From NCBI RefSeq assembly GCF_019704555.1, contig NZ_AP024745.1, positions 1,794,001 to 1,858,000 on the forward strand: 64,000 nucleotides of DNA, read 5' to 3'. Origin of the DNA: Actinoplanes sp. L3-i22. Its GTDB lineage: Bacteria; Actinomycetota; Actinomycetes; Mycobacteriales; Micromonosporaceae. Both the position numbers and the translations under genes were made by a program. The notes below the pieces were generated by a model. That model was not told the DNA's origin and made no database searches. It saw only the letters and a list, made by a program, of their open reading frames with translations. Shown in pieces: positions 44,719 through 53,829 of this stretch (position 1 is its first letter; each line of letters opens with the position of its first letter).

Positions 44719-45759
44719 TCACCGCCCCCGGGACTCGTACTGCGTGCCGCCGCCGGCCCGGGTGTCGTAGGGGTTCCGGTTCGCGTGCGGGATCGGCAGC
44801 CGGTGCACGATCTCCGAGACGATCGTGTCGGTGGTCCGCCGGTTGAGCTGCGCGTCCGGCGTCAGGATGATCCGGTGGGCGAGGACCGGGACGGCCAGCG
44901 CCTGCAGATCGTCCGGCAGCACGTAGTCGCGGCCCTCCAGCGCGGCCACCGCCTTCGCGGTGCGGATCAGCTGGAGCGTGCACCGCGGGGACGCGCCGAG
45001 ACGGATCTCCGGAGCCTCCCGGGTCGCGGTGACCAGGGCGATCGCGTACTGCTGGACGGCGTCGGCGGCGTGCACCGCGCGGGCCGTCTCGATCAGCCGG
45101 CGGATCGTCGCGGCGTCGGCCACGGCGCGCAGGTCGTTCAGCGGGTCGTGGTCGCTCTGGCCGCTCAGCATCGCGAGCTCGGCCCGTGGGTCCGGGTACC
45201 CCATCGCGATCCGGGCGGTGAACCGGTCGCGCTGCGCCTCCGGCAGCGGATAGGTCCCCTCCATCTCGATCGGGTTCTGGGTGGCCACCACCATGAACGG
45301 GGCCTGCAGCTCGTAGGTCGTGCCGTCGACGGTGACCTGTCGTTCCTCCATGCACTCCAGGAGGGCGGACTGGGTCTTCGGCGACGCCCGGTTGATCTCG
45401 TCGCCGACCACCAGGTTGGCGAAGACGGCGCCCGGCTTGAACTCGAAGTCGCGGGTCTCCTGGTTGTAAACGCTCACCCCGGTGACATCACTGGGCAACA
45501 GATCGGGGGTGAACTGGATCCGGCGGACCGAACAGTCGATGGAGCGGGCGAGAGCCTTGGCGAGCTTCGTCTTGCCCACGCCCGGCACGTCCTCGATCAG
45601 CAGGTGGCCCTCGGCCAGCAGCACCGCGAGGGCCAGTCGCACCGTCGCGCTCTTGCCCTCGATGACCTGCTCGATGTTGGCCGTGATGGCTTGTGCGGCG
45701 GCGCGGAACTCGGCGCTGGTCAGCGGTCCTGTCGGCTCGCCCCAGGTCGGCGTTGTCAC
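44719..45759 (-). CDS. MoxR family AAA+ ATPase
   Basis: 346 residues. Walker A LLIEDVPGVGKTKLAKALA, Walker B VVGDEINRASPKTQ, sensor VATQNPIEMEGTYPLPEAQRDRF and an arginine-finger region match the MoxR/RavA-like AAA+ subgroup, a chaperone-type remodeller working with the following DUF58 and transglutaminase proteins. GTG at 45759 preceded by GGAGGAAAG. First gene of the operon. Confidence 0.92.
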   Translation of the reverse strand: MTTPTWGEPTGPLTSAEFRAAAQAITANIEQVIEGKSATVRLALAVLLAEGHLLIEDVPGVGKTKLAKALARSIDCSVRRIQFTPDLLPSDVTGVSVYNQETRDFEFKPGAVFANLVVGDEINRASPKTQSALLECMEERQVTVDGTTYELQAPFMVVATQNPIEMEGTYPLPEAQRDRFTARIAMGYPDPRAELAMLSGQSDHDPLNDLRAVADAATIRRLIETARAVHAADAVQQYAIALVTATREAPEIRLGASPRCTLQLIRTAKAVAALEGRDYVLPDDLQALAVPVLAHRIILTPDAQLNRRTTDTIVSEIVHRLPIPHANRNPYDTRAGGGTQYESRGR

Positions 45760-46030
45760 GGGCTTTCCTCCAAGTGATACGTACCCCGAGCAGTGGATCA
45801 CCCAGTGTCAGGGCACCCCAAGGTTGCGGGCGCCCAGCGGTCCGTGGGCCTCCGGCGCTCGCCGCCCGTTCCTGACAGGTTATCCCCGCCCGCACACCCC
45901 TCCGAAAGGCCGGAACGACCGGGGTTTTCTGGAAAACGGGACGAACATGGTCCATCTACCGACAGTGATCGGATTCCGGAACCGAACATCCCCGGCGGCA
46001 TACCGGTCGCCGTGCGTGACGGCGGGCGGG

Positions 46031-46036
46031 TATCAT
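46031..46036 (+). promoter_or_regulatory. -10 element of the leuS leader
   Basis: TATCAT seven bases before the ATG of the leader peptide; a -35 is not clear. It places transcription start at or next to the ATG. The remaining gap 45760-46030 shows no gene. Confidence 0.55.
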
Positions 46037-46043
46037 GGCGCGC

Positions 46044-46082
46044 ATGGCTCGGCGTGTTCTGCTCCTTAGCCGGCCGTGCTGA
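46044..46082 (+). CDS. Leucine-rich leader peptide of leuS
   Basis: A 12-codon frame reads MARRVLLLSRPC and stops within the left arm of a hairpin. Three consecutive Leu codons (CTG CTC CTT, 46059-46067) precede the arm by a few bases, as expected for a sensor of charged tRNA-Leu. It lies ahead of an intrinsic terminator and leucyl-tRNA synthetase. The frame is too short for homology, but position and codon content fit an attenuator peptide. Confidence 0.75.
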   Translation: MARRVLLLSRPC

Positions 46083-46132
46083 TCACACATCGGTGACAGC
46101 ACGGCGCCCCCTCCTGCGTGAGGGGCTTTTTT
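46073..46132 (+). terminator. leuS attenuator: pause hairpin and intrinsic terminator
   Basis: First hairpin: arms 46073-46081 and 46097-46105 (GCCGTGCTG pairs with CAGCACGGC, 9 bp). Second: CCCCTC (46108-46113)/GAGGGG (46120-46125), then one C and six Ts (46127-46132), a textbook Rho-independent terminator, rare in such GC-rich DNA. A ribosome stalled at the Leu codons would block the first hairpin. The antiterminator pairing is not obvious from the sequence. Confidence 0.75.
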
Positions 46133-46175
46133 ATGCCCGGAGCGCGCGAACCCCAGCCCTTCTGACGTAGACGAG

Positions 46176-48974
46176 ATGGTGTTGAGAATGAGCGAGACCG
46201 AGAACCCGTTCCGCTACACCGCCGCGCTGGCCGGCGAGATCGAGCTGCGCTGGCAGCGGTACTGGGCGGAGAACGGGACGTTCCACGCGCCCAATCCGGT
46301 CGGCGAGCTGGCCGATCCGGATCACCCGCGGGCCGGCGCGCCGAAGCTGCACGTCCAGGACATGTTCCCGTACCCGTCCGGCTCGGGCCTGCACGTCGGC
46401 CACCCGCTGGGCTACATCGGCACCGACTCGTACACCCGCTACAAGCGGATGACCGGTTACAACGTGCTGCACCCGATGGGCTTCGACGCGTTCGGCCTGC
46501 CGGCCGAGCAGTACGCGGTGCAGACCGGCACCCACCCCGCGGTGACCACCGCGGCCAACGTCGAGCGGTACCGGCAGCAGCTGCGCCGCCTGGGCCTGGC
46601 CTACGACGAGCGGCGCTCGTTCTCCACCACCGACCCGGAGTACTACCGCTGGACCCAGTGGATCTTCCTGCAGGTCTTCAACTCCTGGTTCGACCCCGAG
46701 CTGAACAAGGCGCGCCCGATCACCGAGCTGATCGCCGCCTACGAGGCCGGCGAGCGCGGTGCCGAGTGGGCGACCCTGTCCCCGGTCGAGCGGCGCAAGG
46801 TGATCGACGGTCACCGGCTGGCGTACATGTCCGAGGCGCCGGTCAACTGGTGCCCCGGCCTGGGCACCGTGCTGTCGAACGAGGAGGTCACCCCGGACGG
46901 GCGCAGTGACCGCGGCAACTACCCGGTCTTCAAGCGCAGCCTGAAGCAGTGGATGATGCGGATCACCGCGTACGGGGACCGCCTGATCGAGGACCTGGAC
47001 ACGCTGGAGTGGCCGGAGCCGGTCAAGCACATGCAGCGCAACTGGATCGGCCGGTCCCAGGGCGCGCATGTTGATTTTTCCGTTGATTCCGACAAAATCA
47101 CCGTCTTCACCACGCGTCCCGACACCCTGTTCGGCGCCACGTACATGGTGCTGGCGCCGGAGCACGAGCTGGTCGAGAAGATCGTGCCCGCGGCCTGGCC
47201 GGCCGGCACCCACGAGGCCTGGAAGGTGGCCGCGACCCCGGCCGAGGCGGTCGCCGCCTACCAGGCCAGGGCCGCCGCCAAGACCGAGGAGGAGCGGACC
47301 GCCGACGGCAAGGTGAAGACCGGCGTCTTCACCGGCGCCTACGCGGTCAACCCGGTCAACGGCGAGAGCATCCCGGTCTTCGTCGCCGACTACGTGCTGG
47401 CCGGCTACGGCACCGGCGCGATCATGGCGGTGCCGGCCCACGACGAGCGGGACTTCGAGTTCGCCACCGTCTTCGAGCTGCCCATCGTCCGTACCGTCGC
47501 AGGCCCTGAAGGGTTTGAAGGTGCTTGGACGGGCGACGGCGTCGCCGTCAACTCCGGATTCCTGGACGGGCTGAACAAGGCCGAGGCCAAGGCCGCGATG
47601 ATCGTCTGGCTGGAGGAGCAGGGCAAGGGCGCCGGCGCCACCACCTACCGGCTGCGGGACTGGCTGTTCAGCCGGCAGCGGTACTGGGGCGAGCCGTTCC
47701 CGATCGTCTACGACGAGACCGGCCTGCCGATCGCGCTGCCCGACTCGATGCTGCCGGTGGTGCTGCCGGAGACCGACGACTTCTCGCCGCGCACCTTCGA
47801 CCCGGACGACGCGGACACCGAGCCGGAGACCCCGCTGTCCCGCAAGAAGGACTGGGTGCAGGTCGAGCTGGACCTGGGGGACGGCCCGAAGACCTACACC
47901 CGCGAGACCAACACCATGCCGCAGTGGGCCGGCTCCTGCTGGTACGAGCTGCGCTACCTGGACCCGCACAACGACGAGGTGCTGGTCGACCCGGTCAACG
48001 AGGCCTACTGGATGGGCCCGGAGGCACCCGGCGCGTCCGGCGGCGTCGACCTGTACGTCGGCGGCGTCGAGCACGCCGTGCTGCACCTGCTGTACGCCCG
48101 CTTCTGGCACAAGGTCCTGTTCGACCTGGGCCACGTCTCCAGCTTCGAGCCGTTCCACAAGCTGTTCAACCAGGGCTACATCCAGGCGTACGCGTTCCGC
48201 GACGCCCGCGGCGTGATCGTCCCGGCCGAGGAGGTCGTCGAGCGCGACGGCAAGTGGTACTACGGCGACCAGCAGGTCAACCGGGAGTACGGCAAGATGG
48301 GCAAGTCGCTGAAGAACGTGGTCACCCCGGACGAGATGTGCGAGCAGTACGGCGCCGACACGTTCCGGGTCTACGAGATGGCGATGGGCCCGCTGGACGT
48401 CTCCCGCCCCTGGGAGACCCGCGCCGTGATCGGCTCGCAGCGCTTTCTGCAGCGTGCCTGGCGCCTGGTCGTCGACGAGGAGACCGGCGCGACCCGGGTC
48501 ACCGACGAGCCGCTGGACCCGAAGTCCCGCAAGGTCCTGCACAAGGTCATCGCCGGCGTCCGCGAGGACATGGACGAGCTGCGGTTCAACACCGCGATCG
48601 CCAAGCTGATCGAGCTGACCAACACGCTGACCCCGCTGCCCACGGTGTCCCGCGAGGCGGTCGAGCCGCTGGTCCTGATGATGTCCCCGTTCGCGCCGCA
48701 CCTGGCCGAGGAGCTGTGGGGCAAGCTGGGCCACCAGGGCACGCTGGCCTACGCGGACTTCCCGGTCGCCGACCCGGCCCAGCTGGTGGCCGACTCGATC
48801 ACCTACCCGGTCCAGGTCAACGGCAAGGTCCGCGGCCGGGTCGAGGTCTCCCCGGAGACTCCGGAGGAGGAGGTCCGGGCGCAGGCCCTGGCCGCCGTCG
48901 CCGAGGCGCTGGGCGACAAGACCCCGAAGAAGGTCATCGTGGTCAAGGGCCGCCTGGTCAGCGTCGTCGTCTGA
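46176..48974 (+). CDS. leuS: Leucyl-tRNA synthetase
   Basis: 932 residues from ATG 46176; an in-frame ATG at 46188 (MSETENPF) is an equally good start and neither has a strong Shine-Dalgarno. Class I signatures: HVGHPLGY (HIGH equivalent) near residue 75, the editing CP1 domain ([20 protein letters not shown]) and KMGKS (KMSKS variant) near residue 709, plus the C-terminal domain ([12 protein letters not shown]). Charges tRNA-Leu and edits mischarged tRNA. Expression is likely controlled by the upstream attenuator. 352 bp of gene-free sequence follow. Confidence 0.95.
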   Translation: MVLRMSETENPFRYTAALAGEIELRWQRYWAENGTFHAPNPVGELADPDHPRAGAPKLHVQDMFPYPSGSGLHVGHPLGYIGTDSYTRYKRMTGYNVLHPMGFDAFGLPAEQYAVQTGTHPAVTTAANVERYRQQLRRLGLAYDERRSFSTTDPEYYRWTQWIFLQVFNSWFDPELNKARPITELIAAYEAGERGAEWATLSPVERRKVIDGHRLAYMSEAPVNWCPGLGTVLSNEEVTPDGRSDRGNYPVFKRSLKQWMMRITAYGDRLIEDLDTLEWPEPVKHMQRNWIGRSQGAHVDFSVDSDKITVFTTRPDTLFGATYMVLAPEHELVEKIVPAAWPAGTHEAWKVAATPAEAVAAYQARAAAKTEEERTADGKVKTGVFTGAYAVNPVNGESIPVFVADYVLAGYGTGAIMAVPAHDERDFEFATVFELPIVRTVAGPEGFEGAWTGDGVAVNSGFLDGLNKAEAKAAMIVWLEEQGKGAGATTYRLRDWLFSRQRYWGEPFPIVYDETGLPIALPDSMLPVVLPETDDFSPRTFDPDDADTEPETPLSRKKDWVQVELDLGDGPKTYTRETNTMPQWAGSCWYELRYLDPHNDEVLVDPVNEAYWMGPEAPGASGGVDLYVGGVEHAVLHLLYARFWHKVLFDLGHVSSFEPFHKLFNQGYIQAYAFRDARGVIVPAEEVVERDGKWYYGDQQVNREYGKMGKSLKNVVTPDEMCEQYGADTFRVYEMAMGPLDVSRPWETRAVIGSQRFLQRAWRLVVDEETGATRVTDEPLDPKSRKVLHKVIAGVREDMDELRFNTAIAKLIELTNTLTPLPTVSREAVEPLVLMMSPFAPHLAEELWGKLGHQGTLAYADFPVADPAQLVADSITYPVQVNGKVRGRVEVSPETPEEEVRAQALAAVAEALGDKTPKKVIVVKGRLVSVVV

Positions 48975-49018
48975 GTCGCTTCAAGATCAAGATCAAACCC
49001 CTGCTTGGGTACGTCGTC

Positions 49019-49061
49019 AAGCGCTCCGTCCGCCCGGTGCCACCGGATGGGCGGGGCGCTT
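49019..49061 (+). terminator. leuS terminator hairpin
   Basis: Stem AAGCGC/GCGCTT (49019-49024/49056-49061) continued by CCGCCC/GGGCGG (49030-49035/49049-49054). The rest of the gap 48975-49326 has no recognisable gene; AAGATCAAGATCAA at 48983-48996 recurs near 12381 in the other orientation. Confidence 0.6.
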
Positions 49062-49326
49062 GGTCGTTCCCGGACCGATCGGCCGGCCGGCGGCCGGACC
49101 GGCCTGGTGGAAAGTGCCGGGCCTCGGCTGGTGCTCAGGGTCGCATCGCGGGTCCGGAAGCGGCCCTCAGCGCCAGCCGGGGGCCTGGGCCGCGGCACGG
49201 CCTGGAGTCCGGCGCGGCTCGCGGACGGTGCGCGGCGGGACACGGTGGGGCGCGGGCGGGGCTTCGGTCGTACCGAGGGAAAGAAGTGAGCGGGAGTGGC
49301 GGCGCCTGAGTGAGCCCGGGAGGGGA

Positions 49327-50133
49327 TCAGGCGGGCGCGGCGGCGCGGCGGGAGGTCTGGCGCCAGCGCAGCACGATCGCGGTGGAGAGGATGAAGCTGA
49401 TGATCGCCGGGGCGATCGTGATCGGGCTCATCCTGCCGGGGGCGACCACCGCGGCGCCGATCACGGCGTAGGTGACCGTGGACGGGATGGCGGCGATCGT
49501 GGTGCCGAGCAGGTAGCGCTTGCGGCAGACGCTGGTGGTGCCGTAGGCGTAGCCGACCAGGCCGAACGGGGCCAGCGGAAGGAACCGGACCAGGAGCACC
49601 GCGGCCAGGCCGCGACGGTTCAGCCAGCCGTCCAGGCGGGCCAGCCGGCCGCCGGCCTTGGCCTGCAGCACGCCGCGGCCGGCCCAGCGGCCCAGATAGT
49701 AGGTGGCGGTGGCGGCGATCAGGGCGGCGGCCATCGCGGCGATCGCGCCGGTCGCGGCACCCAGCAGGGCGCCGCAGGCGACGGTCACCGCGGTGCGCGG
49801 GACCAGGACCGACAGCAGCAGGCCGCCGAGGACGGCGACCGCGACCGCGGCACCCGGGCCGAGCGCGACGACCGCGTCGCCGATCTCCCGCATCGGGAGC
49901 AGGGCGGCCGCCGCGGCGAGACCGCCGATCGCGACGGTGAGCAGGCCGAACCGGACGAACCGGTGCTTGCGGCCCACCGGCGTCCGCTCCGCCGCGGCCC
50001 GGTCGACGACCACGACGGCGGTTGAGGCTGAGGGGACCGGGTCGAGGACCGCGGTCGCGGTGGGCTGGCTGATCGGCGCAGCCTGAGAGTCCCCGGGAAG
50101 GGCGCCCGTGGAGTGATCAGGTTTGTCGGTCAT
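49327..50133 (-). CDS. TVP38/TMEM64 family membrane protein
   Basis: 268 residues, about six transmembrane helices after a disordered N-terminus. Family signature around VLVPRTAVTVACGALLGAATG and VLLVRFLPLAPFGLVGYAYG (SNARE-associated/DedA-like superfamily). Probable lipid or small-solute scrambling or transport at the membrane; unproven. Located 84 bp downstream of gatD on the same strand, possibly cotranscribed with murT-gatD. Confidence 0.85.
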   Translation of the reverse strand: MTDKPDHSTGALPGDSQAAPISQPTATAVLDPVPSASTAVVVVDRAAAERTPVGRKHRFVRFGLLTVAIGGLAAAAALLPMREIGDAVVALGPGAAVAVAVLGGLLLSVLVPRTAVTVACGALLGAATGAIAAMAAALIAATATYYLGRWAGRGVLQAKAGGRLARLDGWLNRRGLAAVLLVRFLPLAPFGLVGYAYGTTSVCRKRYLLGTTIAAIPSTVTYAVIGAAVVAPGRMSPITIAPAIISFILSTAIVLRWRQTSRRAAAPA

Positions 50134-50217
50134 GCAGGCCTACCGCCCCAACTGTCGTCGGTTCAGGACAAGGTCGTGCTGCTGTGTTCCGCGCTCGTCT
50201 TCGTCGTCATGTGGTCC

Positions 50218-50931
50218 TCACGCCGGGAGGGCGGCGGCGAGCCGCTCACCCCGGAGACGCTCGGACCAGGTGTCGTCAAGGGGCGCAAGCCTATCCGCGC
50301 CGGTGGACCAACGCAGTAGCAGATCGGCTAGCGCTGGGTTGCGAGACAGCGCCGGACCGTGACTGTAGGTCCCGATGATCTTCCCGGCCCAGGCTCCCTC
50401 GGTCTGGCCGTCGTTGCCGATGCCACCGGTCACCCGGGCCAGCGGCGCGGCGTGCGCGCCCAGGTGGGTGCGGCCGCCATGGTTCTCGAAACCGGTCAGC
50501 GGGGGGAGCCCGAGCCGCGGATCGATGTCGCCGCGGAGCTCGCCGACCGCGCGGGTCTCACCGCGGTCGGAGTTGATGTCGAGCAGACCGAGCCCGGCAC
50601 ATTTGGTCCCCTTGGCGAAGAACGAGTGACCGAACAGCTGGTAACCCGCGCAGATGGCCAGAACCGAAGCACCCTGGGCGACGGCCCGGTGCAGACCGCC
50701 GTCGGTGATCAGCCGCTGGGCGGCGAGCGCCTGCGGGCCGTCCTCACCGCCGCCGATCAGGTAGATGTCGGCGGTGGTCGGCATCTGCATGTCCGAGCGG
50801 ACCTCGTAGGTCTCCACCGGGATGCCGCGCGCGGCCGCCCGGTGCGCCAGGATCAGCATGTTGCCCCGGTCGCCGTAGGTCGACAGCAGATCGGGGTAGA
50901 TCCACACGATCCGCAGCGTGCTGTCGTTCAT
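50218..50931 (-). CDS. gatD: Lipid II isoglutaminyl synthase glutaminase subunit
   Basis: 237 residues, class I glutamine amidotransferase of the GatD type. The nucleophile is Cys94 in VLAICAGYQLFGHSF; GGGEDGPQ, ENHGGRTHLG and the catalytic His region GTYSHGPALSRNP are typical. With MurT it amidates D-glutamate of lipid II using glutamine-derived ammonia. Gap of 33 bp after murT. Confidence 0.92.
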   Translation of the reverse strand: MNDSTLRIVWIYPDLLSTYGDRGNMLILAHRAAARGIPVETYEVRSDMQMPTTADIYLIGGGEDGPQALAAQRLITDGGLHRAVAQGASVLAICAGYQLFGHSFFAKGTKCAGLGLLDINSDRGETRAVGELRGDIDPRLGLPPLTGFENHGGRTHLGAHAAPLARVTGGIGNDGQTEGAWAGKIIGTYSHGPALSRNPALADLLLRWSTGADRLAPLDDTWSERLRGERLAAALPA

Positions 50932-50964
50932 CTCTGGACCTCTGTCCTACGGTGCGGGAACGGC

Positions 50965-52185
50965 TCAGTTGACACGGTCGAGCCCGGCTCGGATGTCCTG
51001 GAACGCCGTGTAGTTGGCGATCACCTCGAGACGGCCCGGCGGCACCTGCGCCAGCGCCTCGTCGAAGGTGTGTACGTGCTGGAACGGGACCTGGTTCACC
51101 TGGAGGCGGACGGCCAGGTCGTACGCCCGGTCACCGGTGATCAGCACCGGCCGGTCACGCAGCGGGGCGAAGTCGACGTCCCACAGCCAGGAGGTGTCCA
51201 GACCGTCGGGGTCCCGCGCGTTGATCGAGAGCAGGGTCGGCGCCTGGTCGGCCATGTCGAACGCCTCGAGCCAGCTCGCCGGGTTCTTCGCCAGGAGCAG
51301 GCGGATGTTGCGGCCGTCCCGGTCGACCTGCGCGTACCGCCCGGCGATCGAGGTGACCCGGGAGAGGCGGGGCAGCGCCTCGATCGGGCGAACCCCGAAC
51401 TCGCCGGCGACCGCGAGCGCGGTGGCCGCGTTACCCAGGTTGACCTTGCCGGGGAGCTGCAGCTTGACCAGGTGCCAGTCGCCGCGCGGGTCGATGACGC
51501 CGTCCTCCTCGACCACCCACTGCGGGGCCGGGCGGCGGAGCGGGCAGCCGGTGCACCACCAGTCGCCGTTGGCCCGCTCGATCGGGTGCCCGCTCTCCGG
51601 GCAGACGAACGAGTCGTCGTGCCAGCGCTGGCCGGCACTGAACCAGGTGCTCTGCGGGCTGGAGCTGGCCGCCCAGACGACCATCGGGTCGTCCGCGTTC
51701 GCCACCACCTTGATCTCGGGGTGGCCGGCGAGCGCGGTCTTCCACAGCTGCGCCATCATCGCCACCTCCTTCGCCCGGTCCAGCTGGTCCCGGGAGAGGT
51801 TGAGCAGCGCGACCACCTTGGGCCGGGTGGCCTGGATCACCTGGGGCAGGTAGTGCTCGTCGGTCTCCAGCACCGCGAACGGGGTGTGCCCCTCCTTCGC
51901 CAGCGCCGAGGTGTGCCCGGTGGGCATGTTCGCGCCGTACCCGTTGGTGGCGACCCGGCCGAGCACGCCGAGCGCGGCCGCGGTGAGCCGGGTCGTGGTG
52001 GTCTTGCCGTTGGTGCCGGACACGAGCGCCACGGCACGGCCGGACGCCAGGTGGGCCAGGAGGTCCGGATCGATCTTGAGACCGATCCAGCCGCCGATCA
52101 CCGACCCGTCGCCGCGTCCCGCGGCCCTGGAGAGCGCGGCCGCCGTCTTCGACGCGGTGGTCGCGACAATGGCCCGTAGAGGCAT
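50965..52185 (-). CDS. murT: Lipid II isoglutaminyl synthase Mur-ligase subunit
   Basis: 406 residues from ATG 52185 (MPLRAIVATTASKTAAALSR is the usual N-terminus; a longer frame reaches 52257). Mur-ligase ATP-binding GTNGKTTTT; a four-cysteine zinc ribbon typical of MurT (FVCPESGHPIE and WWCTGCPL); C-terminal DUF1727 region (LLLAKNPASWLEAFD). Works with GatD. The 15-bp repeat CGAACGGGTTACCAC lies in the upstream region shared with the NlpC gene. Confidence 0.92.
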   Translation of the reverse strand: MPLRAIVATTASKTAAALSRAAGRGDGSVIGGWIGLKIDPDLLAHLASGRAVALVSGTNGKTTTTRLTAAALGVLGRVATNGYGANMPTGHTSALAKEGHTPFAVLETDEHYLPQVIQATRPKVVALLNLSRDQLDRAKEVAMMAQLWKTALAGHPEIKVVANADDPMVVWAASSSPQSTWFSAGQRWHDDSFVCPESGHPIERANGDWWCTGCPLRRPAPQWVVEEDGVIDPRGDWHLVKLQLPGKVNLGNAATALAVAGEFGVRPIEALPRLSRVTSIAGRYAQVDRDGRNIRLLLAKNPASWLEAFDMADQAPTLLSINARDPDGLDTSWLWDVDFAPLRDRPVLITGDRAYDLAVRLQVNQVPFQHVHTFDEALAQVPPGRLEVIANYTAFQDIRAGLDRVN

Positions 52186-52276
52186 CTTCCCGTCCGTCAC
52201 GCCAGCGAGGGTACCGGACCCGAGGGTTACGTCGAGTTGCCGGAAGGCCTGGATCACCGGACCAGGCCGGGTAGTC

Positions 52277-52337
52277 CGAACGGGTTACCACGTTTGCGCC
52301 GATGGTTGACGTTCCGCGATCACGAACGGGTTACCAC
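52277..52337. promoter_or_regulatory. Two exact 15-bp direct repeats between murT and the NlpC/P60 gene
   Basis: CGAACGGGTTACCAC occurs at 52277-52291 and 52323-52337, 46 bp apart start to start. An inverted GGTAAC core follows near 52426. GTTACC-type boxes resemble sites reported for the MtrA response regulator, which controls NlpC/P60 hydrolases in actinobacteria; this link is inference. Confidence 0.5.
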
Positions 52338-52604
52338 CTGAGTTTTTGTGTGTTCTGGTTCACTGGGGGTGATCGACAGTGCGTGTGCGGTCGACTACGA
52401 AGCGCGATGACATTTGTCTCGCGGAGGTAACAAACTGGACAGGGGCCAGTGTGCCAACTACGCACAGTGACGAGACGGCGTCTAACGTTCATGGGCGAAG
52501 TCGGGTACCAAAGATTCACCGGCGGCATCCGCTCGCCGGTTCGCGCTCAACCGGTTCACGCCGAGCCCTGCCCCGGACCGGTGGACGCGACCACCTGCAC
52601 GAAC

Positions 52605-52772
52605 AGAAACGCTGACTAAGGCATCAGGGGGCAGGGACGGGGGAACCAATACCCGGTCCGCGCCGCGCCGTCCCACCCGACGACGCGGAGGCAGGACCTT
52701 GGGGTGAAGCCACCACACGGTGGCCGGGCAAGCCTTCCCGCCCGAACCCGACAGCTAACCTCGCAGGCGTGC
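52605..52772 (+). ncRNA. Cyclic di-AMP riboswitch (ydaO-yuaA type)
   Basis: Conserved blocks of the ydaO-yuaA aptamer appear in order: GGGGGAACCAAT, TTGGGGTGAAGCC, GGGCAAGCC, and the near-invariant end CCCGAACCCGACAGCTAACC followed by TCGCAGGCG (52741-52769). In actinobacteria this riboswitch commonly precedes NlpC/P60 and Rpf-type cell-wall genes. The GTG of the hydrolase lies 18 bases after the aptamer, with GGAGGG between, so control of translation or early termination is plausible. No separate terminator hairpin is visible. Confidence 0.88.
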
Positions 52773-52790
52773 CGGAGGGAAAACCTGACC

Positions 52791-53621
52791 GTGCACGAAC
52801 ACCGTTCGGGCCGCCACCGCGCGAGCCGCAGCCGTCGCATGTCCGGTGCCACCACCGCGGCACTTTCTCTGGGGTTCTGCCTCTGCGCCGGCCAGCTGAT
52901 GGCTTCGTCACCCGCGTCCGCGGCGACGACACCCACCGCGCAAACCGCGACCACCGCCGCCGAGTCGGCTGCGGTGAAGCCCACGTTGACCTACCGGGTC
53001 AACACCCTGAACCTCGCCTGGGGTTCGACTCTCAAGGTCACCGCCAAGGTCATCGACCCACGTACCGGGAAGATCGCCAAGGGCACCGTTCGCCTGCAGG
53101 GGTACCGCAACGGCAAGTGGGCGAACCTGGACACCGACACGTCCAAGACCGGGACGGTCACGCTCACGTCCAAGCCGAAGTCGGCGATCTACATCCGGAC
53201 CGTCTTCACCGGGTCCGGGTACACGCAGTTCACGAGCATCCGCAAGAAGGTGTCGATCAAGGCCAGCGGCGCGAAGGTGCTGGCCGAGGCGAAGTCGCAC
53301 ACCGGCGCGCTGTACAAGTTCGCCGCCGCCGGGCCCAAGCGCTTCGACTGCTCCGGGTTCACCAAGTACGTCTACAAGAAGGCGGCCGGCAAGTCGCTGC
53401 CGCACAAGGCGAACAGCCAGCAGAAGTACGGCAAGGCGGTCAGCAAGTCGAGCAAGAAGGTCGGCGACCTGATCATCTTCCGGTCGGGGTCGTACGGGTA
53501 CCACGCGGGCATCTACGCCGGTGGTGGGTACATGTACGACTCGCCGCACACCGGCGCCCGGGTCGGCAAGCACAAGATCTACGGCAGCAACTACGTCGTA
53601 CGTCGTCTGGTCGCCGCCTGA
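52791..53621 (+). CDS. Secreted NlpC/P60 peptidoglycan endopeptidase
   Basis: 276 residues. N-terminal signal peptide (TTAALSLGFCLCAGQLMASSPASA), a beta-sandwich-like middle (LTYRVNTLNLAWGSTLKVTAKV) and a C-terminal NlpC/P60 domain: Cys187 in RFDCSGFTKYVYKK, His238 in YGYHAGIYAG and a further His in DSPHTG. It cleaves D-Glu-mDAP-type bonds in peptidoglycan. GTG start with GGAGGG upstream. Directly controlled by the c-di-AMP riboswitch. Confidence 0.88.
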   Translation: MHEHRSGRHRASRSRRMSGATTAALSLGFCLCAGQLMASSPASAATTPTAQTATTAAESAAVKPTLTYRVNTLNLAWGSTLKVTAKVIDPRTGKIAKGTVRLQGYRNGKWANLDTDTSKTGTVTLTSKPKSAIYIRTVFTGSGYTQFTSIRKKVSIKASGAKVLAEAKSHTGALYKFAAAGPKRFDCSGFTKYVYKKAAGKSLPHKANSQQKYGKAVSKSSKKVGDLIIFRSGSYGYHAGIYAGGGYMYDSPHTGARVGKHKIYGSNYVVRRLVAA

Positions 53622-53780
53622 TCGGGGTCGATCCGCTCGGCGCGCCTGCCGGGCGGCGGTTCGCCGCCGTGACGGCTGACGCCGGGCAGTGATCCGCCGG
53701 GTGGTTGACGGCGGGCGGGGCCTGGCTGCTGGAGGTCTCGCCGGACGTATTCGGCGGACAGCACCAAGTAAATAAGGGAC

Positions 53781-53829
53781 AACGCCAGTGGGGCGCGACC
53801 CGAACCCGGGGTCGCGCCCCACTGGCGTT
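53781..53829 (+). terminator. Very strong hairpin terminator after the NlpC/P60 gene
   Basis: Perfect 21-bp stem (53781-53801 with 53809-53829) and 7-nt loop (gaacccg), one of the longest perfect hairpins in the window. The remainder of 53622-54342 has no convincing gene; it contains GGGCTGCCTCGCG direct repeats (53848, 53926 areas) and a cluster of CTCCAC hexamers. Confidence 0.75.
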
